Below, piece by piece: positions 17,139 through 26,160 of a stretch of 64,000 nt of DNA (positions within the stretch are counted from its first letter, which is position 1; every line of letters starts with the position of its first letter). Below the pieces are notes generated by a model. It worked only from the letters and a program-made list of their open reading frames with translations. It was not told where the DNA came from and ran no database searches. The stretch covers positions 186,001 through 250,000 of the forward strand of contig CAYVVD010000001.1 of the NCBI GenBank assembly GCA_964454975.1, in the 5' to 3' direction. This DNA comes from CAYVVD01 sp964454975 (lineage in GTDB: Bacteria; Bacteroidota; Ignavibacteria; Kapaibacteriales; UBA2268). Made by a program: the position numbers and the translations under genes.

Positions 17139-20100
17139 TTGAAACATGTATTGCAATATATTGCTTTTATTGCCTTTTCCTTTGTCTGCTTCGCTAATGA
17201 TGCTGAATTTTTCGATTTTGATGTTTCAGAATATCCAAATATCACTGCCAAATTTCACTATTTTGATGATTCAGGTAAACCAACCAATAATCTGGAATTA
17301 GATGATATCCGCCTTTTTGAAAACTTGATTCAGAGAGACCTGACAACTCTGGAATGCAATGTTAATACTGAATATCATCCAGTCTCAGTTATTATTGCAT
17401 TTGATGCTTCAAAAAACGCTTTCAAAAGTATAAATGAATATAAAAAATTATTAGAGAGCTTTTTCCTGATGGATTTTGCTTTTAAAAATGAATATGCATT
17501 GCTATCAGTGAATAAGAATATAAGTATCCTTCAAGATTTTACATTAAACAGGCAGGAATCAAACGAATCAATTGAAAAAATTCAATTTAATGATTTTATA
17601 AACCTTGATTCTCTCTTTTCAGGTTATTATAACGGTATTGAAAATATTACAAGTTCAGCAAAATATCCCGTGCATCTTGTAATGATGAGCTCTAATTACA
17701 ATAAATTTGACACCAATGAAGCACAAAACCATTTTAATAATTCAAATATTACTCCTCACTTGATTTCAATATCAGGAAAGGTTGATAACCAATTAAGCAG
17801 ATTGATTGCCCGGAATGGGGGTGAAATAATTTCATTAGTTGAAAAATTTGATTCAAAGTCCGCCTCAATTATTCTTGCCAGGAAAATACAGGGAATTCTG
17901 CCTTGTAATTTTACCTGGGTCTCAGGCGGATGTGACACAATCTTGAACATGGAAGTATCTATTCCGGGTGAAACCGAAAAAAAGGAAGCAAGGATAATTG
18001 TTTCTAAGGATAAATTGCCTTACATAGAATTTGACCCTCCTGTTCTGGAATTTGGTATTGTTCCCAAAGATGAAACCCGGTTTAAGGAAATCAAACTAAC
18101 AGCAAGAAACGGGGATATTATGATTAGTAATCATCAAAGTAGTGATACCCGCTTCCTTGTCGAGAGTTATGGTGGCCCGCCACCGGATTTTATAATCAGA
18201 GAAGATTCTTCAAGAATATTCACAATAAAGTACTCTGCTTCGGACACGTTATATTATTTCGGCCGAATTGATCTGGTAACTGATGCCTGTATTGGTAAAT
18301 CTATATTAATGACAGCAGGTTCTTACAATGTTTCAGCCGGTAAACCACTACTAAGCGTTAATAACCCGGGACCGGGAGATTGTTTTGCAGCGGGTGCGGA
18401 TACCATAATCACCTGGGGAGGAATTTCCCATATAGACAGCGTAAATATTCTTTATAGCAGCGACGGAGGCAACGATTGGTCTGTCATAGCCGAAAATGTC
18501 ACCGGTAACAGGTTCAACTGGAGAATACCGCTTGTAAACTCGGATAATAATTTAATCAAGGTTCAACAGGTAGCAAAGGAATGGGGAAGAGATAAAATTC
18601 TTTTCCTGGCACAGCATGGAGGTCCTGTTACGGGTATTAGCTGGAGTCCCTTGGGTACTGCCATTGCTACTGTTTCGGAGGATGACTCTCTTAAGGTATG
18701 GGAATCCTCAACAGGCGCTCTCCTACAGGGCATTAAAGATAATAATCTCAGGCTGAATAAAATTGATTGGAGTCCCGACATGGGTGAGTATAAACTTACC
18801 GTAGTTGATAAAAACTACCTGGTTGTATGGATAAACGACCGCAAGGATTCGCTAACCGGGAGGCATGGGCAATTCGTATCAGCTGAATGGAGCCCCGGCG
18901 GTGGAGAAGAACTATATGCTGCAGGTGGAACAGAGGATGGTTATTTGTATGTGTGGGAATATTTTGGAAGCCAGCAGGCTCCTGATGAGATTGCAATATT
19001 TGAATCAGGAGTCGCTATTCGTTGCCTGGATTGGTCACGTTTTAGTGACCATGTGATTTTGGGTGACAATCTCGGCAGAATTAGGAAATACAATCCTTCT
19101 ACGGATGAAATAACAGAACTTGCTGAAATCAGCGGGGCTGTGAACTCTCTTGATTACAATAAAGACAATAGCTTACTCGCAACAGGCGGAAACAATAATG
19201 AATTAAAAATCTGGAATACATCTTCAAACCAGGTGATTAAGACTTTGATTGTAGAGGAAACCCCTGTTGGCGAAGTTGAATGGGATCCCTCAGGACGCTT
19301 TATTGCTGCCGCGGCCGGAGATGATGTCTATCTTTGGAATGTAAACGATTGGTCAGAATATTATGTTTATCGTGTTCACAATTCAACTATTGGAAGTATA
19401 AGCTGGAAGCGCGACGGCAACCTGATTGCTACCGGAGATTTTAATGGCGAAGCTCACATCTGGGATCCGGACGATATTCCTTTTGAAAAATCCATTGTCC
19501 AGCAGGATGACTCGGAGCTGTTCTGTACAATGATTCCTGATGTTGCAGTGAAATCAGTAGTTTTTACTCCAACTTTACTAGGTAAGCAGAAGGATTCATT
19601 AATTATTGATTTCTTTATTAACAATAGCGATTTCAAGTTCCGTATTGATTCAATTATTTTGCCAAATCCATCAGAATTCAAAATTCCTGATCTGGAATAT
19701 CCAATTGAAATTGAACCACAAGGTTCATTGGATTTAAACTTTTCATTCAGGCCAACTCTTCCGTCTATATTTGAAACTGATATTACCATTGTTACTCAAA
19801 TTGGAGATTTAATATCTAAAAACCGTGGCAGGGGATTTCTCCCGGGGTTGGAGTTGTCGGAAAGGAATATTGATTTCGGAGATGCTTTGATTTGGGATGA
19901 AAGCATAGAACATATTCTAACTATAAAAAATATTACTGATGATGCATTTGTGATCAGGAACCTAAATATTAGCGGCGTTGATAATTCCCAATTCATGCTT
20001 GAGACAGAAATAAATGATTCACTAATAAATCCTCAACAGGAATTCGGAATTAAGCTGAAATTTGTACCTGATAGCAAGGGCAGGACAAATTCAAGACTTT

Positions 20101-22091
20101 TGATAAGATACCGTGAAGTTGATTCCTTAGAAACAGTTTACCTGTATGGCAGGGGTACAGCCCCGGATATAACACACGAGGATGTGCTTATTGAACCATT
20201 CAAATGCAGGGGAGATATCAGGGATACTATATTAAACATTAGAAATAATGGAACGGGCGAATTGAAGATAAGCGATTTATTGCTTAATAGTGAAGATGCT
20301 GATGATTTCAAGGTAAACATTATAAACGGAAATAATATTCCACCGGGGGACACATTAAAGCTGAATATTGGTTTTACTCCTCAAAATACGGGTGTTAAGT
20401 ATTCTGAAATAATTATAAAGCACAATTTAGATTTTAGCCTGAAGGATTCTACAACAATCAAGGTATTTGCCGCCCTTGACAGTACAGAGTTAGCTTTATC
20501 AAACACTATAATCCGGTTTGAGGATATTGCTCCAAATGTCGAGGAAGTACAGGAAATATATTTACTTAATTTGGGCGACTACTCTGTTGAGTGGTTCCCT
20601 CCGGTAGACCTTGATTTTGCTGTAATAGAAAGTATTGAACCACAGATTACTCCTCCAAACGACAGCTCATTGGTAACAGTCAGATTCCTTGGAGCAGAAG
20701 AGAATAAACTGTTTGATACTACTTATACCTTTTTGGATGATTGTAATAATGAAGCGACATTATCAATAATTGCAAACACAGGTATAAATGATGCTCAAAT
20801 AAGCTCAGATGCATCAGTTAATTTTAACACAGTTGTATGCGACGAAACATCGAAATTCGCATTAGATATAGAAAATTCTGGTTCAACACCTCTTGTTATT
20901 GCAAATTACTATTTTGAGGGCGGGAATTTCAATGACTTTGAAACCTGTGAATCAGTAACTGAAATATTAGTTCCTGCAGGTCTGTCAGAAATGATAGAGC
21001 TCTGTTTTACTCCTTCAAGTCCGGGCGAAAAATTAAGCGATTTTGTGCTTGTAACTAATGCAAAGAATGCATTGGATGGGAAATATAAAATCCCTGTATC
21101 CGGGAAAAAGGAACTTGTTGCATTGAGAATGGGAAAAGATACACTCCATTTCGATGTATTGTTTTCACAAACAGCTCAAACTGATTCAATTGCAATCATC
21201 AATATTGGTTCAATTGCAAGTATTATTAACTTCGAAGATAAGCAGGGTGATAAATTCAATATTAAATCAATTTTTCCACCTGAGACCGGGCCTGATGAAT
21301 CTTCAACAATGATTATTGAATTTGAGGGTGGCGATGAGGGGGAACACTATGAAGGTATGGTGCAAGTCATTGATAGGTGTGGTTTTAAGCTTCCGTTGTA
21401 TTTAGTGGCGGATGTCAGAGGAGACAGGTTTATTACGCTCGAACCAAAGAGTTTTGATGCAGATGCCGGTGAAACAAAGCAGCTTATTATTACCATTGAT
21501 AATCCCAAATCGCTCGACCTGTCCGGTATTGATTCAGTTACTGCTACACTGATTTATGATGCTACATTGATAGTACCCCTTGAAGGATTCACAAAAGATA
21601 CTGTAATAAACGAGATTCGATATACGGATATTAGTATTGGTAATGATCAAGTACAAAATGGATATTCAATGCCGGTACTTATCACGCTTGGCAGGACTGA
21701 TTCCACAGATTTAAAAATAAAAAGTACAACTATCCATGGGGATGGTTCAATTTATCCATTGACTTCAGATGGTCAATTCATATTAACCGGTGTATGCATT
21801 GAAGCATTGCCACGTTTTATTGGTGATGCGGGATTATTTTTTCTCGAACAGAACGTACCCAATCCTGCCGAAAATTCAACAAAAATTACTTTTAGGCTAA
21901 TAGAAAAGAGCAGTGCAACGCTCGAATTATATGACCTTTATGGCAGAAAATTGGAGCTAATGTTTGAAGCTATCGGGCCGGGTGAATTCGAACACGTTCT
22001 TGACCTCAAGACTTATCCCGCTGGAACGTACTTCTATATCCTTCGTACAGAATCATCTTTTGAACTCAGGAAGATGACTGTTTTCAGGTAA
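17139..22091 (+). CDS. Giant secreted VWA-like/WD40/ASH-domain protein with T9SS sorting domain
   Basis: 1650 residues. The start is TTG (MKHVLQYIAFIAFSFVCFA gives a good signal peptide); no in-frame ATG exists nearby. Order: von Willebrand A-like segment (about 65-270, VIIAFDASKN), an Ig-like strand region, then about seven WD40 blades (about 490-785; e.g. ISWSPLGTAIATVSEDDSLKVW). Several choice-of-anchor/ASH-type beta-sandwiches follow (about 810-1450; LxFGxV.. patterns such as IDFGDALIW and SDASVNFNTVVCDETSKF). A type A sorting domain completes it (last ~80 residues, VPNPAENSTKITF to KMTVFR). It is likely exported by the type IX system and displayed on the surface; binding role inferred. 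Confidence 0.9.
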   Translation: MKHVLQYIAFIAFSFVCFANDAEFFDFDVSEYPNITAKFHYFDDSGKPTNNLELDDIRLFENLIQRDLTTLECNVNTEYHPVSVIIAFDASKNAFKSINEYKKLLESFFLMDFAFKNEYALLSVNKNISILQDFTLNRQESNESIEKIQFNDFINLDSLFSGYYNGIENITSSAKYPVHLVMMSSNYNKFDTNEAQNHFNNSNITPHLISISGKVDNQLSRLIARNGGEIISLVEKFDSKSASIILARKIQGILPCNFTWVSGGCDTILNMEVSIPGETEKKEARIIVSKDKLPYIEFDPPVLEFGIVPKDETRFKEIKLTARNGDIMISNHQSSDTRFLVESYGGPPPDFIIREDSSRIFTIKYSASDTLYYFGRIDLVTDACIGKSILMTAGSYNVSAGKPLLSVNNPGPGDCFAAGADTIITWGGISHIDSVNILYSSDGGNDWSVIAENVTGNRFNWRIPLVNSDNNLIKVQQVAKEWGRDKILFLAQHGGPVTGISWSPLGTAIATVSEDDSLKVWESSTGALLQGIKDNNLRLNKIDWSPDMGEYKLTVVDKNYLVVWINDRKDSLTGRHGQFVSAEWSPGGGEELYAAGGTEDGYLYVWEYFGSQQAPDEIAIFESGVAIRCLDWSRFSDHVILGDNLGRIRKYNPSTDEITELAEISGAVNSLDYNKDNSLLATGGNNNELKIWNTSSNQVIKTLIVEETPVGEVEWDPSGRFIAAAAGDDVYLWNVNDWSEYYVYRVHNSTIGSISWKRDGNLIATGDFNGEAHIWDPDDIPFEKSIVQQDDSELFCTMIPDVAVKSVVFTPTLLGKQKDSLIIDFFINNSDFKFRIDSIILPNPSEFKIPDLEYPIEIEPQGSLDLNFSFRPTLPSIFETDITIVTQIGDLISKNRGRGFLPGLELSERNIDFGDALIWDESIEHILTIKNITDDAFVIRNLNISGVDNSQFMLETEINDSLINPQQEFGIKLKFVPDSKGRTNSRLLIRYREVDSLETVYLYGRGTAPDITHEDVLIEPFKCRGDIRDTILNIRNNGTGELKISDLLLNSEDADDFKVNIINGNNIPPGDTLKLNIGFTPQNTGVKYSEIIIKHNLDFSLKDSTTIKVFAALDSTELALSNTIIRFEDIAPNVEEVQEIYLLNLGDYSVEWFPPVDLDFAVIESIEPQITPPNDSSLVTVRFLGAEENKLFDTTYTFLDDCNNEATLSIIANTGINDAQISSDASVNFNTVVCDETSKFALDIENSGSTPLVIANYYFEGGNFNDFETCESVTEILVPAGLSEMIELCFTPSSPGEKLSDFVLVTNAKNALDGKYKIPVSGKKELVALRMGKDTLHFDVLFSQTAQTDSIAIINIGSIASIINFEDKQGDKFNIKSIFPPETGPDESSTMIIEFEGGDEGEHYEGMVQVIDRCGFKLPLYLVADVRGDRFITLEPKSFDADAGETKQLIITIDNPKSLDLSGIDSVTATLIYDATLIVPLEGFTKDTVINEIRYTDISIGNDQVQNGYSMPVLITLGRTDSTDLKIKSTTIHGDGSIYPLTSDGQFILTGVCIEALPRFIGDAGLFFLEQNVPNPAENSTKITFRLIEKSSATLELYDLYGRKLELMFEAIGPGEFEHVLDLKTYPAGTYFYILRTESSFELRKMTVFR

Positions 22092-22134
22092 ATTACAAAT
22101 AGAAGGAAATTCTAATTTTTCCTTTTTTCTTGAA

Positions 22135-22529
22135 ATGCCGCAAAAACTCAATTATCAGTATATCCGGAATTTACGGAATAGAGAAAGAGAACTAAGAAAT
22201 AATCCTACTTTTGCCAAAAAAACATGCTCTTATTTAATTGGGGAAAAATGCACGGATATGATTCTGATAGGCAAAATCCAATTGGAAATTATTTATGACT
22301 CCTTCTGTTCGGATTTGCAACTTGCAACTGAAGTTGACGGTAAAAGTCATGACAGAAATGAAGTAAAGAAAATGACGTAAAAAAGGAGCTGTTTGCCAAA
22401 GATCCAGGATTGAAATTAATGAGACTCAGAGATGAGAAGATATCAAGGAATAGGGAGTATGTGTTGGAAAAACTAAGGAGGTATATAATGGATTTCGAAA
22501 ATGATAAATCACGAAATTATGGTAAATAA
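22135..22529 (+). pseudogene. DUF559 (Vsr-like endonuclease fold) pseudogene
   Basis: The first frame (22135-22380) reads RNRERELRNNPTFAKK, then a degraded core, then TEVDGKSHD, the recognisable DUF559 pattern of a short restriction-like nuclease. It stops after about 81 residues. The missing tail (KKELFAKDPGLKLMRLRDEK... LEKLRRYI) continues in another frame from 22377 to 22529, so at least one frameshift is present. The core between the two conserved parts has also lost the usual FRRQ..IGNYIVDF residues. This is a decaying remnant of a family often spread by transfer. Confidence 0.82.
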
Positions 22530-22541
22530 TTTTTAACATAC

Positions 22542-22573
22542 CCAACCCCCTCCTGAGAGGAGGTTGAGTGTGT
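22542..22573. repeat. Palindromic element downstream of serC
   Basis: CTCCT and AGGAG pair around a GAG loop, with outer CCAA/TTG complementarity and a small C bulge. It lies just after the convergent ends of the DUF559 remnant and serC. It may act as a weak terminator or be a dispersed element. Confidence 0.35.
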
Positions 22574-22579
22574 GATAAA

Positions 22580-23665
22580 TCACTTGTTTTCCTTCATAAA
22601 TTCTTCCATGAATTTTACAAGCGCCTCTACCGATTCATAAGTACATGCATTGTAAATAGAAGCACGGCAACCGCCAACGGAACGGTGGCCTTTCAGATTT
22701 GTCATATTGTTGCGGGCACGTGCCTCGGATACAAATTTAGCTTCAAGTTCCGGTGTTGGCAAGTTCCATGTAACATTCATAATAGAGCGGTCTTCCTTAC
22801 TCTGAACGGTTCCTTTATAAAAGCCTGGATTTGCATCAATAAAATCATATAACAGGTTTGATTTTTTCTCATTCATTGTTTGGACGGCTTCGAGCCCACC
22901 CTGGCGCTCAATCCATTTGAAAGTCCTGCCAACAACAAAAACAGGCAAGCATGGAGGTGTATTGAACATTGAGTCCTTGTCGAGGTGTGTTTTGTAGTTA
23001 AGCATAGTCGGTGCTTTGCCTGTGCTCTTTTTCTCGAAATATTCGTTTTTGATTATTACCATAGTAACGCCTGCCGGACCAATGTTTTTCTGTGCGCCGG
23101 CATAAATCAGACTGAATTTCGAAAAATCAATCTCACGGGATAAAATATCGGAGGACATATCGCAAATTAGTGGCACATCGCCGGTATCAGGAAATACATT
23201 CCAACGTGTGCCGTAGATTGTATTATTTGATGTAAGATGGACGTAGTCAGCATCTGCATTAAAGCTGATTTCCTTCGGTATATAATTAAAATTCGCATCT
23301 TCTGAGCTTGCGACAACATCACATTTGCTGAGCCATTTAGCTTCTTTGATTGCTTTTTTCGACCATGCGCCGGTATTAACGTAATCAGCTTTGGTGCTCA
23401 GGAAGTTATAAGGCACCATCAGGAATTGCGTGCTGGCACCGCCTCCAAGAAACAATACTGAGTATTCTGTTGGCGATAGGCCCATTATTTTAAGAGCGCC
23501 AGACTGCGCATCTTTAAATACTTCATCAAATTCTTTGGAACGGTGGCTAATTTCCATTACGGACATTCCGGAACCGTTAAAATCCATTACTGCTTCGGCA
23601 GTTTCCTTAAGTACATCTACCGGGAGGACTGCCGGCCCTGCACTGAAATTATGTGCTCTGCTCAT
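22580..23665 (-). CDS. serC: Phosphoserine aminotransferase
   Basis: 361 residues, standard length. Converts 3-phosphohydroxypyruvate to phosphoserine with pyridoxal phosphate in serine synthesis (and often the parallel pyridoxine step). Visible: HNFSAGPAVLP at the N-terminus, SHRSKEF, FLGGGAS phosphate site, and the PLP-binding Lys193 in AGAQKNIGPAG. The C-terminus has GHRSVGGCRASIYNA. AAAGGTG precedes the ATG. serA, which makes its substrate, lies 4 kb away on the opposite strand, with pyk, a TSUP permease and a CPBP gene in between. Confidence 0.97.
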   Translation of the reverse strand: MSRAHNFSAGPAVLPVDVLKETAEAVMDFNGSGMSVMEISHRSKEFDEVFKDAQSGALKIMGLSPTEYSVLFLGGGASTQFLMVPYNFLSTKADYVNTGAWSKKAIKEAKWLSKCDVVASSEDANFNYIPKEISFNADADYVHLTSNNTIYGTRWNVFPDTGDVPLICDMSSDILSREIDFSKFSLIYAGAQKNIGPAGVTMVIIKNEYFEKKSTGKAPTMLNYKTHLDKDSMFNTPPCLPVFVVGRTFKWIERQGGLEAVQTMNEKKSNLLYDFIDANPGFYKGTVQSKEDRSIMNVTWNLPTPELEAKFVSEARARNNMTNLKGHRSVGGCRASIYNACTYESVEALVKFMEEFMKENK

Positions 23666-24143
23666 CTGACACCTTTGATTTGAATTGAAATATCACTGGT
23701 TAATTGCTGGAATACATTGTCACACTTTGACTCCTCCCGCAATTGGCCGGGGAGGTGTTCAGTGCGACATAGTTTTGATAATTTTAAATTATGGCAGGCT
23801 GAGAGTAGTCGCAGCCTGTCACGAATCAAAAATTCAATAAATCTTCAAAAACTACGTTGCCTTTTTTCCTTTACAAAGAACAAGCAGACAAAATTAAAAT
23901 ATTTGGGATTATTCTCATAATTAGCCGGCTGTTTATTATTGACTAAGAGCCGTATTAAAAAAGATTAATCCTGATGTACTAAATGGATTCATCCATTCTT
24001 ATACTAACTTTTTAAATATTCTTTATTTACGGGTTATTGTGTCACAACCATCACAAACCCTTTTTTATCACTTACAATATAAATTTCTTCCGGATAAATC
24101 AGATTAGATAGGATATATCTGAAAATGATGTGATTCCGGTGTT
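23666..24143. other. 478-bp intergenic region between serC and pyk
   Basis: Both neighbours are on the minus strand, so this holds the serC promoter and the pyk 3' region. It contains two imperfect hairpins (about 23733-23755 CCTCCC/GGGAGG, and about 23793-23815 GCAGGCT/AGCCTGT) and repeat copy A. No convincing gene was found. A 67-codon plus-strand frame has no ribosome site. Confidence 0.6.
23883..24006 (+). repeat. 124-bp diverged direct repeat, copy A
   Basis: Aligns without gaps to 26037-26160; by hand count about 98 of 124 positions match, and the first 40 match at 38. At position 101 copy A has ATG GAT TCA, where copy B has the TTG GAT TCA that starts the TSUP permease. In copy A the frame closes after ten codons (23983-24015). 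It looks like a relic of a duplicated gene start together with its leader. Confidence 0.75.
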
Positions 24144-25571
24144 CTATGGAATTTGATAAACTTTGAGAACATTCTGCGGAAGGATACTGTTCGATGTTAA
24201 TCCGGCTACGAAAACAACATTATCTCCTTCATTTACATAATCAATATCCTTTATGTAATCGGTGATATTGACATAGATATCTTTCCTTTCATCTATCTGA
24301 GGTACATGAATTGAGTAAACTCCCCACACAAAACAAAGAATTCTCATTGTTTCGATACTGTCAGTCATTGCAAGTATTGGTATGCACGGACGATATTTTG
24401 AAATATACTGAGCAGTATCGCCGGTCCCTGTGATGGATATTATGGCTGATGAACCTGTGCGCCTTGCTAATACACACGAGGCATTTGCCAGAGCATCAGA
24501 GAAGTCTTTTAGTTTCTCCCTTGGCGTCTCCGCTTCATAGTCTAAAGTGCAATATTTTTTCTCAACCGAAACAATTATCCTTTTCATATAATCAACTGCT
24601 TCAACAGGATAATCTCCTACACTGGTTTCACCTGAAAGCATTACTGCATCAGCGCCATCAAGCACAGCGTTTGCAACATCACTGGCTTCAGCCCTTGTAG
24701 GACGAGGATTCCGGATCATCGACTCAAGCATTTGAGTAGCTACAATCACGGGTTTCCCATAAAAATTACATTTTTCTATGATCTCTTTTTGTACAAGGGG
24801 AACTTCTTCTGCCGGCATCTCAAGTCCCAGATCTCCCCTAGCGACCATTATCATATCTGTCTCTTTAATTATCCGACTGATGTGGCTAACCGCTTCAGAT
24901 CTTTCAATTTTTGATACAATTGGGATAGACTTCCCCAATGTTTTCATTGCCGATTTTAACTCTAATAGATCATTTTCTGTCCTTACAAAGGACATAGCTA
25001 ACGCATCAACATCATGTTCAAGTATAAATCTTAAATCTGCCATGTCTTTATTACTGAGTGACGGTGCTGATGACTCAATTCCGGGAATAATAATACCTTT
25101 ATTATTTTTTAATAATCCACCCTTAACAACTGTAGTTCGAATTTCATCAGTTGTTATCTCGTTTATCTTTAAAATAATATATCCATCATCAAGAAGTACT
25201 TCTTTACCAACTCTTGCATCCTTAATCAAGCCCGGGAAAGTAGTACCAACAATTTTACTGTTTCCTTTATCTATTTCTCTGTTTGTGATAATAAATTGCC
25301 GACCATTCTCAAGACGGGCACCACTATTTTCCATAATTCCCGTACGGATCTTAGGGCCTTGCAGATCGCCAAGAATTGCTATAGGGGTACCGGCTTTTTC
25401 TTCTGCTGCTCTTATGTTGCTTATTAGTTTTGCGTGGTCTTCATGTGTTCCATGCGAGAAATTCAACCTTGCTACATTCATTCCGGCAAAAATCAAATTA
25501 CAAATTGTTTCAACGTTATTAGTTGCGGGGCCAACTGTGCAAACTATCTTAGTCTTTGCAGGAACCTGCAT
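24144..25571 (-). CDS. pyk: Pyruvate kinase
   Basis: 475 residues, normal length for bacterial enzymes. Converts phosphoenolpyruvate and ADP to pyruvate and ATP. The N-terminal TKIVCTVGPA, RLNFSHGTHEDH, the catalytic region VSKIERSEA, MVARGDLGLEMP and the ATQMLESMI..PRPTRAEASDVANAV signature are intact. The B domain (about 70-170) and the C-terminal domain are complete. AGGT lies upstream of the ATG. The gene is flanked by the two copies of a 124-bp repeat and stands as its own unit. Confidence 0.98.
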   Translation of the reverse strand: MQVPAKTKIVCTVGPATNNVETICNLIFAGMNVARLNFSHGTHEDHAKLISNIRAAEEKAGTPIAILGDLQGPKIRTGIMENSGARLENGRQFIITNREIDKGNSKIVGTTFPGLIKDARVGKEVLLDDGYIILKINEITTDEIRTTVVKGGLLKNNKGIIIPGIESSAPSLSNKDMADLRFILEHDVDALAMSFVRTENDLLELKSAMKTLGKSIPIVSKIERSEAVSHISRIIKETDMIMVARGDLGLEMPAEEVPLVQKEIIEKCNFYGKPVIVATQMLESMIRNPRPTRAEASDVANAVLDGADAVMLSGETSVGDYPVEAVDYMKRIIVSVEKKYCTLDYEAETPREKLKDFSDALANASCVLARRTGSSAIISITGTGDTAQYISKYRPCIPILAMTDSIETMRILCFVWGVYSIHVPQIDERKDIYVNITDYIKDIDYVNEGDNVVFVAGLTSNSILPQNVLKVYQIP

Positions 25572-26136
25572 TTTTTACCTCGTTTTAATTAAAATTTATA
25601 GAAGTTTCTGTTCATACTCAGCTAACATGAAACATATGGTAGTCTCATAATTAACAGGATCTCATCTAATGTCATTCTCGCGAAGGCGAGAATCAAGTAT
25701 TTATCACTGTTTTTAGATTCGGGCATTTGCAAGAACGACCAGAATCTTTACCTATAAGACAGCATCATTATAGAATATTGTTTTAATATTTCTCCTGAAT
25801 AATCCTTAATTAATCAATAGCCGGATTTATCCCTGGTTCAATAGTACCTTCTTTCACGAAACAAAAGGCGCTTTCACCCTGAACAACATTTGACAAATTA
25901 GAGCAGGGCATTGTTGCTCTGATTCCAGATAGCCAAAAGCTGTATTCAAAAAAAAATGCTTGTTTACCATATACACATGATTCAAAAAAACTATTACGCC
26001 GAAATCAGCGATATCTTGTCCGGAATTTGCCATATCAGCAGACAAAATTAAATTAATTGGGATTATTCTCATAATTTGCAGGCTTTAATTAACTGACTAT
26101 GAGCAGGATTAACATAGATTAATCCCAATATGCAAA
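25572..26136. other. 565-bp divergent intergenic region between pyk and the TSUP permease
   Basis: Holds the pyk promoter region, a palindromic element at 25674-25693 and repeat copy B (26037-26160). A 72-codon minus-strand frame at 25854-26072 begins inside the repeat and has no ribosome site, so it is not counted. Nothing else was recognised. Confidence 0.6.
25674..25693. repeat. Perfect 8-bp stem palindrome, GTCATTCT...GAATC type
   Basis: ATTCTCGC and GCGAGAAT pair around GAAG. The outer frame (GTCATTCT to GAATCAA) is shared with the element at 1419-1454. Likely a dispersed intergenic element. Confidence 0.5.
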
Positions 26137-26160
26137 TTGGATTCATATATACTCATATTA
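26037..26160 (+). repeat. 124-bp diverged direct repeat, copy B (TSUP leader and start)
   Basis: Second copy of the element at 23883-24006. It contains TTGGGATTA (26057-26065) pairing with TAATCCCAA (26120-26128), an inner CTCATA/TATGAG stem (26068-26073 with 26098-26103), and a competing GGATTAA/TTAATCC hairpin (26106-26112 with 26119-26125). The last 24 bases are the first codons of the permease gene. Confidence 0.75.

Noticed and set aside
23717..23920. 67-codon plus-strand frame between serC and pyk
   Set aside because: No ribosome site, covers hairpins, no recognisable protein features.
24778..25650. 290-codon plus-strand frame over pyk
   Set aside because: Antisense shadow of an intact pyruvate kinase; composition is serine and isoleucine rich as expected of a complement frame.
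25854..26072. 72-codon minus-strand frame starting in repeat copy B
   Set aside because: Start lies inside the repeat, no ribosome site, and the matching frame in copy A stops after 15 codons.
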